5,111 bases of DNA, taken from contig CANKPO010000133.1 in NCBI GenBank assembly GCA_947484535.1, positions 1-5,111 of the forward strand, read 5' to 3'. Positions within the stretch are counted from its first letter, which is position 1, and the number at the start of each line of letters is the position of its first letter. Source of the stretch: Caulobacteraceae bacterium (lineage in GTDB: Bacteria; Pseudomonadota; Alphaproteobacteria; Caulobacterales; Caulobacteraceae). Shown here piece by piece: positions 1 to 5,111 of this stretch. The position numbers and the translations under genes are program-made. The notes beneath the pieces were generated by a model that worked only from the letters and a program-made list of their open reading frames with translations, was not told where the DNA came from and did not search any database.

Positions 1-578
1 ATGAACAGGATCGCGACGCCCGCCGACGCCCGCAGCGAACGGCTCACATCATTGTCCGCCATAACCCGCCACCAGAGCTCGTCCGAATAGCCAATATTGT
101 CAAACGACCACAGGCCCAAGGACACCGTGCCAACAATCGCCGCGAGGGCCGACAACATCCAACCCGGTGTAATTTCGACACGGGTCAGACGGGCCTTGCG
201 CGGAAAGGCTTCATGCATGGGAAGCAGCAAGATCCCGACCAGCCCCAGCGCGACGCTTTCTTCCCAGTTAAACCCTTTCAAGAGCGCCAAGATCGCGCTC
301 AAGGTCACCAGCGCGATCGTCGCTGCCCAAGCCGCATCAAGACGGCGGCGCAGGCCAAAGGCCAGCAGCACCAAGACCAAACCCAAAATGCTCGACACAA
401 AGTGGCTGATTTCGACCAGCGAAAGGGGCGCGAACTCCACGAGGTTGCGCAACCGTTCCGGCTCGGACGGTGTGGCCCCAGAGGCCAGCAGGATCAGACC
501 CGCGGCGAGGGCTGCGGTAGCTGCAAGGGTTGGCGCGAGGGCCAAAATTCCTGGTTTGATATCTTGCGCCCAGCGCAT
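1..578 (-). CDS. MprF-like phosphatidylglycerol aminoacyltransferase, N-terminally short form (partial, 3' end outside window)
   Basis: Family role: MprF/LpiA proteins move lysine or alanine from aminoacyl-tRNA to phosphatidylglycerol in the inner membrane, lowering surface negative charge and raising resistance to cationic peptides. Seen: 192 residues with about six hydrophobic segments (roughly 10-32, 55-74, 84-101, 106-120, 140-158 and 180 to the edge). The MprF landmarks are in order: SGATP (33-37), LVEISHF (54-60), LRRRLDAAW (77-84), LKGFNWEE (100-107), TPGW (137-140) and YSDELWW (164-170). These belong to the second half of the MprF membrane region, just before the cytosolic synthase domain, which would lie beyond the left edge. 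The start is the first ATG after an in-frame TAA (about 33 bases upstream), with GGGAAG at 588-583 as ribosome-binding site. Full MprF proteins have about eight further N-terminal helices (the flippase part); only 173 bp separate this start from the divergent gene, so they are absent here. Whether lysine, alanine or another residue is transferred cannot be told. Family call is strong; activity is inferred. Confidence 0.85.
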   Translation of the reverse strand, partial: MRWAQDIKPGILALAPTLAATAALAAGLILLASGATPSEPERLRNLVEFAPLSLVEISHFVSSILGLVLVLLAFGLRRRLDAAWAATIALVTLSAILALLKGFNWEESVALGLVGILLLPMHEAFPRKARLTRVEITPGWMLSALAAIVGTVSLGLWSFDNIGYSDELWWRVMADNDVSRSLRASAGVAILF

Positions 579-751
579 GCGACTTCCCGAAAGGCCAATT
601 GGTCGAGCTTATATCGTAATTTTCGCAACAGTTTGATGGCTTCGACGATTTTACGACCTAAACAATGCAAGACAATGGTTTCAAAGGGCTTGCTCCGGCC
701 CGCGCCCTTGATAAGGTCCGGACAAATCCAGACGATGTGAGGAAACCCACC
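579..751. promoter_or_regulatory. Divergent intergenic region, presumed promoters of the mprF-like gene and the acyl-CoA dehydrogenase operon
   Basis: This 173-bp gap separates two divergent genes and should hold both promoters. Its 600-685 part is visibly richer in A and T than the flanking genes. On the minus strand, TATAAG (613-608) lies 30 bases before the mprF-like start and could be a -10 element, but I see no good -35 partner. On the plus strand, TTGATG (633-638) and TAAACA (659-664) are too far apart (20 bp) for a convincing pair. An imperfect inverted repeat, AAGGGC (684-689) and GCCCTT (704-709), lies in the presumed leader of the operon and might be an operator or a chance stem. 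No regulator gene is in the window. Confidence 0.35.
739..745 (+). promoter_or_regulatory. Ribosome-binding site deciding the start of the first acyl-CoA dehydrogenase gene
   Basis: GAGGAAA ends six bases before the ATG at 752. It is the strongest Shine-Dalgarno match in the window. It fixes the start at 752 rather than at the in-frame ATG at 665, which has no comparable site upstream. Confidence 0.8.
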
Positions 752-1939
752 ATGGCCGAACTTGACGATTTCCGCGCCGAGACCCGCGCTTGGCTCGAAG
801 CCAACTGCCCGCAATCCATGCGCACCCCCATGCCGGGCGAGGAAACCCCGTGGGCGGGCCGCAAGGGCAGTTTCAAAAATCCCGATAGCAAGATCTGGCT
901 CGACCTTATGGCCGCCAAGGGCTGGACCGCTCCAACCTGGCCCAAGGCCTATGGCGGCGGCGGACTGTCGCACGCTGAGGCCAAGGTGCTGGAACAGGAG
1001 ATGGGCCGCATCAAGGCTCGCCCGCCTCTGTTCTCCTTCGGCCTTTGGATGCTTGGCCCAGTCCTCTTGGAATATGCCACCGAAGAGCAAAAGTTGGCCC
1101 ATCTGCCCAAGATCGTCAGCGGTGAGATCCGCTGGTGCCAAGGCTATTCAGAACCCGGCGCTGGTTCCGATTTGGCCTCACTACAGACCCGCGCCGAGGA
1201 CAAGGGCGACCATTATCTGGTCAATGGCCAGAAGGTCTGGACCTCCTATGCCGACCAAGCCGACTGGATCTTCTGCCTGGTGCGCACCGACACGACGGTG
1301 AAGCACGAAGGCATCTCATTCCTGCTGTTCGACATGACCACCCCAGGCGTTGAGCCCCGCCCAATCAAGCTGATCAGCGGCGAGTCGCCCTTCTGCGAAA
1401 CCTTCTTCACCGATGTGAAGGTCCCCAAGGCCCAGTTGGTCGGCAAGCTCAATGGCGGCTGGGAAATTGCTAAGCGCCTGCTGCAATATGAGCGCCAGAA
1501 CATCTCCTCTAGCGGCTTTGGCGGCGCGGCGGGTCTGGAACTGGAACAGGTAGCCCTTAGCCATGTCGGTGACGTTGATGGCAAGATTGCCGATGCGGAC
1601 CTGCGCGCCCGCATCGCGGGTCACAAGATGGACGCCAAGGCCTTTGCCCTGACCGTTCGTCGGGTCGAGGCCGAATCCAAGGCAGGCGGCACCATCAGCC
1701 CCGCTACCTCGATCATCAAATATGCCGCCGCCAAGCTGAACCAAGACAAGTGCGAGCTTCTGGTGGAATCTATGGGCCATCAGGGTCTGGGCTGGGAAGG
1801 CGAAGGCTTTACGAAGCGCGAACTGATCGAGACCCGCGGCTGGCTGCGCTCCAAGGGCAATTCCATTGAGGGCGGCACGTCCGAGATCAACCTCAATGTC
1901 GTGGCCAAACGCGTCCTTGGTCTGCTGGATCACCAGTAA
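752..1939 (+). CDS. Acyl-CoA dehydrogenase, catalytic-type subunit of a probable heteromeric enzyme
   Basis: FAD-dependent alpha,beta-dehydrogenation of an acyl-CoA thioester in the cytoplasm, probably passing electrons to ETF. The 395 residues show the usual three parts: helical N-terminal domain (about 1-125), beta middle domain (about 126-235) and helical C-terminal domain. GYSEPGAGSD at 131-140 is the FAD/acyl-CoA loop, and NGQKVWTSYA at 158-167 carries the Trp that stacks near the flavin. The usual medium-chain-type catalytic Glu (in YEGT) is replaced by Gly in EGGTSEI (373-379). A Glu is instead present at 247 (QYERQ), the position used by isovaleryl- and long-chain acyl-CoA dehydrogenases and, from memory, by the mycobacterial sterol enzyme subunit ChsE4 (FadE26). 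The RxQFG FAD motif expected around 270-300 is missing; the partner encoded at 2576-3712 has it. First gene of a four-gene operon; the next start is 3 bp after its stop. Start at 752 chosen by its strong ribosome-binding site and family length. Substrate unknown; a bulky or cyclic acyl-CoA is my inference. Confidence 0.93.
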   Translation: MAELDDFRAETRAWLEANCPQSMRTPMPGEETPWAGRKGSFKNPDSKIWLDLMAAKGWTAPTWPKAYGGGGLSHAEAKVLEQEMGRIKARPPLFSFGLWMLGPVLLEYATEEQKLAHLPKIVSGEIRWCQGYSEPGAGSDLASLQTRAEDKGDHYLVNGQKVWTSYADQADWIFCLVRTDTTVKHEGISFLLFDMTTPGVEPRPIKLISGESPFCETFFTDVKVPKAQLVGKLNGGWEIAKRLLQYERQNISSSGFGGAAGLELEQVALSHVGDVDGKIADADLRARIAGHKMDAKAFALTVRRVEAESKAGGTISPATSIIKYAAAKLNQDKCELLVESMGHQGLGWEGEGFTKRELIETRGWLRSKGNSIEGGTSEINLNVVAKRVLGLLDHQ

Positions 1940-1942
1940 GCC

Positions 1943-2551
1943 ATGCCAAGCCTGACCTTCTGGTTTGAGTTTGCCTCAACCTACTCCTACCCCGCAGCCC
2001 ATCGCATCGAAGCCTTGGCTGCGGCGGCAGGGGTGGATGTGGTTTGGCGGCCATTTCAACTCGGCCCCCTGCTCAATGCCCAGCAAGGCATGACCGACAG
2101 TCCGTTCAATGTGGTCCCCATCAAGGGGGTCTATATGTGGCGCGATATGGCCAGGGTTTGCGGCGAACTGGACCTGCCCTTGCGCAGCCCGAGCCGCTTC
2201 CCCCGCAACGGCTTCTTAGCCGCTCGGGTGGTTTTGGTTGACAAGAGCCCCGGCTGGGCCAGCGCCTTCACCAAGGCGGTCTACGGCGCCAATTTCGCTG
2301 ACGATCTGGAGATTTCGGACCAAGAGGTCGTGACATCCCTGATCAAGGGCCTGGGTGCAGACCCTGAAACGGTGTTGGCGGCGGCAGGCAGCGATGAGGT
2401 TAAGGCGGAGCTGAAGGCCAATACGGCTGAGGCCATGGAACGCGGACTGTTTGGTAGCCCTAGCTTCACCACCGACGACGGTGAGCTGTTCTGGGGCAAT
2501 GATCGTTTAGAGGCAGCCCTCGCTTGGGCAGCCAATCCCAAAACCCTTTAA
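1943..2551 (+). CDS. DsbA-fold 2-hydroxychromene-2-carboxylate isomerase-like protein (kappa-class GST type)
   Basis: A 202-residue thioredoxin-fold protein of the 2-hydroxychromene-2-carboxylate (HCCA) isomerase / kappa glutathione transferase family. Members use glutathione; NahD in naphthalene breakdown isomerises HCCA to trans-o-hydroxybenzylidenepyruvate. Seen: an N-terminal beta strand running into FEFASTYSY (8-16), where Ser12 matches the glutathione-activating Ser in place of the Cys of DsbA CxxC; VVPIKGVYMWRD (57-68) with the conserved Lys; RFPRNG (85-90); the cis-Pro loop FGSPSF (170-175); and FWGNDRLE (183-190). There is no CxxC, so it is not a disulfide oxidoreductase, and no signal peptide, so it is cytosolic. 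Length is normal for the family. It begins 3 bp after the preceding stop with only a weak ribosome-binding site, suggesting translational coupling. It sits between two acyl-CoA dehydrogenase genes and no other naphthalene genes are visible, so a literal HCCA isomerase role is doubtful. The family is sure, the reaction is not. Confidence 0.88.
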   Translation: MPSLTFWFEFASTYSYPAAHRIEALAAAAGVDVVWRPFQLGPLLNAQQGMTDSPFNVVPIKGVYMWRDMARVCGELDLPLRSPSRFPRNGFLAARVVLVDKSPGWASAFTKAVYGANFADDLEISDQEVVTSLIKGLGADPETVLAAAGSDEVKAELKANTAEAMERGLFGSPSFTTDDGELFWGNDRLEAALAWAANPKTL

Positions 2552-2561
2552 AAGAAAAATT

Positions 2562-2570
2562 AGAGAGAAA
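2562..2570 (+). promoter_or_regulatory. Ribosome-binding site of the second acyl-CoA dehydrogenase gene
   Basis: A purine-rich AGAGAGAAA lies five bases before the ATG at 2576, inside a 24-bp A-rich spacer that is the longest gap in the operon. It suggests independent initiation at this gene, unlike the two other downstream genes, which follow their neighbour by 3-4 bp. Confidence 0.55.
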
Positions 2571-2575
2571 CCCCT

Positions 2576-3712
2576 ATGGCTGTCTTGAACGAAGAACAGG
2601 TGATGCTGCGCGATGCAGCGCGCGACTGGACCCAAGAAAAGTCGCCCGTCGCGGCCCTGCGCAAGCTGCGCGACACCAAGAGCGCGACCGGCTTTGATGC
2701 CGCGGCCTGGACCGACATGGCCCAGATGGGCTGGGCAGGCGTGATCATTCCCGAAGCCCATGGCGGCGCCGATTTTGGCTATCGCAGCCTTGGACTGGTG
2801 CTGGAAGAGACGGGCCGGACCCTGACCGCCTCGCCGCTGGTCTCGACCGCCCTGACCTCTGCCACAGCCCTGATGCTCGGCGGGAGCGAAGCCCAAAAGG
2901 CCGCTTGGCTGCCCAAGATCGCGGCGGGCGAGATTGTCGCCGCCTTAGCCGTAGACGAGACGGCCCATCATCACCCCTCGACCATCGCCCTGACCGCGAC
3001 CAAGTCTGGGACCGGCTATGTGCTCAATGGTACAAAGAGCTTCGTCCTTGATGGCGGCGCTGCCGACCTTCTGATCGTCGTGGCACGTACCAGCGGCGCC
3101 AAGTCCGATGAGGCGGGCATCACCCTGTTCCTCGTCGACGGCTCAGCCAAGGGCCTGACGCGTCAGAACCTGACCATGGTCGATAGCCGCGCCGTGGCGA
3201 ACCTGACCCTGAGCAATGTCGAACTGACCGCCGATGCAGTTCTGGGCCCTGTCGATGGCGGCTTTGCCATCCTCGAACAGACCCTCGACCGCGCCCGCGC
3301 CGGTCTGGCCGCCGAGATGATCGGCACCGCCACCCAGGCCTTCGAGATCACGCTCGACTATCTTAAGACCCGCACCCAGTTCGGACAGGGCATCGGCACC
3401 TTCCAAGCCCTGCAGCACCGCGCCGCCAAGCTCTATACCGATCTGGAACTGGCCCGGTCCTGCGCCCAGGCGGCGCTGGATGCCATCGACGAGAAGTCCA
3501 ATGATATTCGTGCTCTGGCGTCGCTGGCCAAGGCTAAGGCAGGCGATGTGCTGCATCTGGCCTCCAACGAGATGGTCCAGATGCATGGCGGTATCGGTAT
3601 GACCGACGCCCATGATGCAGGCCTCTATCTGAAGCGCGCGCGGGTGGCCGAAGCCACCTTCGGCGGGTCCTCCTATCACCGCGACCGCTACGCCAAGCTT
3701 GGCGGGTTCTAG
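2576..3712 (+). CDS. Acyl-CoA dehydrogenase, FAD-binding partner subunit lacking a catalytic Glu
   Basis: A 378-residue acyl-CoA dehydrogenase-fold protein, probably the non-catalytic half of a heteromer with the product of 752-1939. Conserved: LNEEQVMLRDAARDW (4-18) in the N-terminal helices, PEAHGGADFG (59-68), RTQFGQGIGTFQ (266-277), which in this family contacts the FAD of the neighbouring subunit, and QMHGGIGMT (335-343). Missing: the EPGAGSD loop, replaced by DETAHHHPSTI (127-137); the flavin-stacking Trp after NGTK (151-154), replaced by SFVLDGG; and the catalytic Glu near the C-terminus, where TFGGSS (361-366) has Gly. At the alternative catalytic position it has Asp238 (TLDRARAGLAAE), which looks typical of this subunit type rather than proof of catalysis. 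The losses are the reverse of those in the other subunit. No frameshift or premature stop is visible and the C-terminus is normal, so this is divergence by specialisation, not decay. A weakly active homomer remains possible. Fold certain; heteromer strongly inferred. Confidence 0.9.
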   Translation: MAVLNEEQVMLRDAARDWTQEKSPVAALRKLRDTKSATGFDAAAWTDMAQMGWAGVIIPEAHGGADFGYRSLGLVLEETGRTLTASPLVSTALTSATALMLGGSEAQKAAWLPKIAAGEIVAALAVDETAHHHPSTIALTATKSGTGYVLNGTKSFVLDGGAADLLIVVARTSGAKSDEAGITLFLVDGSAKGLTRQNLTMVDSRAVANLTLSNVELTADAVLGPVDGGFAILEQTLDRARAGLAAEMIGTATQAFEITLDYLKTRTQFGQGIGTFQALQHRAAKLYTDLELARSCAQAALDAIDEKSNDIRALASLAKAKAGDVLHLASNEMVQMHGGIGMTDAHDAGLYLKRARVAEATFGGSSYHRDRYAKLGGF

Positions 3713-3716
3713 ACCC

Positions 3717-4568
3717 ATGCAGGTCAAGGGCGCTGTTGCGATCATCACCGGCGCGGCCTCAGGCATCGGCCTCGGCATCGCGAGCGCTCTTGCCCGCCGG
3801 GGGGGCAAGGTCATCTTGGCTGATATTCAAGCTGACCGGGCGGCAGAGGCCGCCAAGGCCCTGCGCGATCAGGGGCTTGAGGCTGCCAGCGCCGCCCTTG
3901 ATGTGACCGAGGATGAGAGCTGGGCGGCCCTGGCCGAACTGGCCCCGACCCTGTTTGGCCAGCCGGTGCAGATGCTCTTCAACAATGCCGGGGTCGGCCT
4001 GCGCGGCATGGTCCACACCACGCCAAGGCGCATGTGGGACTGGTCCTTTGCGGTCAATGTCACTGGAGCCTTTACCGGTGTTGCCACCTTTGCCCCCGCC
4101 ATGTTGGCCAGCGGCCTGCCCTGTAAGATCGTCAATACGGCCTCAGAACATGCCCTTGGCCTGCCTGAAAGTGGGCGCGGCGGCATATTGGCCCCCTATA
4201 CCTCGGCCAAACATGCGCTGATGGGCTATAGCCTCTGCATGCGCCGGGACTTTGCGGGCAGCAATGTCAGCGCCGGAGTGATCTGTCCGGGCGTCGTGGT
4301 CAGCGACATCTGGAATTCTCTGGCCCATCGCCAAGAGCGGTTCGGCGGGCCGCGTCAGGTTCCCACCGATGTGGCCGAGGCCATGATCGCCACGGCCAAG
4401 GCCAAGGGGATTTCATCTGAACTGGCCGGGGAACGGATCGCCGATCAGGTTGAGGCCGACGCCTTTTTCATCTTCACCAACGGTCCAGACGAGACCGAGG
4501 TCGCCACCGACTATCAGACCGAGATCATGGCCGCCTTGGCCAACTTCAACAGTCGCTATCGGGGCTAG
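3717..4568 (+). CDS. Short-chain dehydrogenase/reductase, probably NAD(H)-dependent
   Basis: A 283-residue classical SDR that interconverts an alcohol and a carbonyl group in the cytosol. Seen: Rossmann motif TGAASGIG (11-18); Asp36 at the end of the second strand (VILADIQ), which favours NAD(H) over NADP(H); LDV (61-63); NNAG (89-92); and the catalytic tetrad Asn114 (AVNVTG), Ser143 (NTASEHA), Tyr161 and Lys165 (YTSAK), followed by PG at 191-192. Ser143 and Tyr161 are 18 residues apart against about 13 in most classical members, because of the insert LPESGRGGI. The C-terminus (about 195-283) is longer than in minimal 250-residue SDRs and should shape the substrate pocket. The ATG at 3717 is 4 bp past the preceding stop and gives a normal SDR N-terminus; a TTG at 3699 overlapping the upstream gene is a less likely start. 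Last gene of the operon. It may oxidise a hydroxyacyl-CoA or a ring hydroxyl group; the substrate is unknown. Confidence 0.92.
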   Translation: MQVKGAVAIITGAASGIGLGIASALARRGGKVILADIQADRAAEAAKALRDQGLEAASAALDVTEDESWAALAELAPTLFGQPVQMLFNNAGVGLRGMVHTTPRRMWDWSFAVNVTGAFTGVATFAPAMLASGLPCKIVNTASEHALGLPESGRGGILAPYTSAKHALMGYSLCMRRDFAGSNVSAGVICPGVVVSDIWNSLAHRQERFGGPRQVPTDVAEAMIATAKAKGISSELAGERIADQVEADAFFIFTNGPDETEVATDYQTEIMAALANFNSRYRG

Positions 4569-4569
4569 G

Positions 4570-4594
4570 CCCTCCCCGCGCTGGGGGAGGGTTT
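4570..4594 (+). terminator. GC-rich hairpin, probable terminator of the operon
   Basis: CCCTCCCC (4570-4577) pairs perfectly with GGGGAGGG (4584-4591) around a six-base loop, followed by only three T bases. It begins one base after the SDR stop and lies between convergent genes, 17 bases from the stop of the minus-strand gene. The short T run makes it a weak intrinsic terminator on the plus strand, and on the minus strand there is no T run at all. C/G-rich palindromes of this type are common dispersed intergenic elements in alphaproteobacteria, so it could equally be one of those. Confidence 0.6.
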
Positions 4595-4608
4595 GACGAC
4601 AGTCGGTC

Positions 4609-5111
<503 letters not shown>

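Noticed and set aside
97..740. Two overlapping plus-strand open frames (97-636 and 213-740) opposite the MprF-like gene
   Set aside because: Their translations are basic, low-complexity and unlike any known protein, while the minus strand encodes a recognisable membrane protein through the same stretch.
665..751. In-frame upstream ATG at 665 that would lengthen the first acyl-CoA dehydrogenase by 29 residues
   Set aside because: The extra residues do not resemble an acyl-CoA dehydrogenase N-terminus, no ribosome-binding site precedes 665, and GAGGAAA is well placed before the ATG at 752.
494..1141. Minus-strand open frame of 215 codons spanning the divergent intergenic region
   Set aside because: It overlaps both the MprF-like gene in another frame and the first dehydrogenase antisense, and its translation matches no family I recognise.
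3699..3716. TTG start at 3699 for the SDR, overlapping the upstream gene
   Set aside because: It adds only six residues before a typical SDR N-terminus and uses a rarer start codon; the ATG at 3717 is preferred, though the overlap start cannot be fully excluded.
3799..3805. Run of seven G bases early in the SDR gene, a possible phase-variation tract or sequencing error
   Set aside because: The frame continues normally through it (RRGGK) into conserved SDR motifs, and seven bases is short for a switching tract in GC-rich DNA.
3143..3814. Long open frame of 223 codons on the minus strand opposite the second dehydrogenase
   Set aside because: It is antisense to a clearly conserved gene, has a low-complexity Gly/Ala-rich translation and crosses into the SDR gene; such frames are expected in GC-rich coding DNA.

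Overview
This is a 5.1 kb stretch of a fairly GC-rich proteobacterial chromosome, with short intergenic gaps and dense coding. The protein families (paired acyl-CoA dehydrogenase genes, an MprF-type membrane protein, a class III alcohol dehydrogenase) and the style of the sequence suggest an alphaproteobacterium. The order cannot be fixed from sequence alone; Caulobacterales or Sphingomonadales are guesses.

Layout. (1) Positions 578 to 1, minus strand: 5' part of an MprF-like aminoacyl-phosphatidylglycerol synthase gene that runs off the left edge. Its start lies where the second half of the MprF membrane region normally begins, so the usual N-terminal flippase module is absent. (2) Positions 579-751: divergent intergenic region holding both ribosome-binding sites and presumably both promoters. 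(3) Positions 752-4568, plus strand: a tight four-gene operon encoding an acyl-CoA dehydrogenase (395 aa), a DsbA-fold/2-hydroxychromene-2-carboxylate isomerase-like protein (202 aa), a second acyl-CoA dehydrogenase (378 aa) and a short-chain dehydrogenase/reductase (283 aa). The gaps between them are 3, 24 and 4 bp. (4) Positions 4570-4594: a perfect 8-bp GC-rich hairpin with a short T run between convergent genes. (5) Positions 5111 to 4609, minus strand: the C-terminal 166 residues of a class III alcohol dehydrogenase / S-(hydroxymethyl)glutathione dehydrogenase, cut by the right edge.

How the genes work together. The two acyl-CoA dehydrogenases have complementary defects. The first has the substrate/FAD loop EPGAGSD, the FAD-contacting Trp and a Glu at the isovaleryl-/long-chain-type catalytic position, but lacks the RxQFG FAD motif. 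The second has RTQFG and QMHGGIG but lacks the EPGAGSD loop, the Trp and a catalytic Glu. This is the signature of the heteromeric (alpha2beta2) acyl-CoA dehydrogenases known from actinobacterial sterol side-chain catabolism, so I infer that the two proteins form one enzyme acting on a bulky acyl-CoA. The SDR would suit a later or parallel alcohol/ketone oxidation, and the thioredoxin-fold isomerase may be a glutathione-dependent isomerase or transferase in the same pathway. The substrate cannot be read from the window: there is no CoA ligase, hydratase, thiolase or regulator in it.
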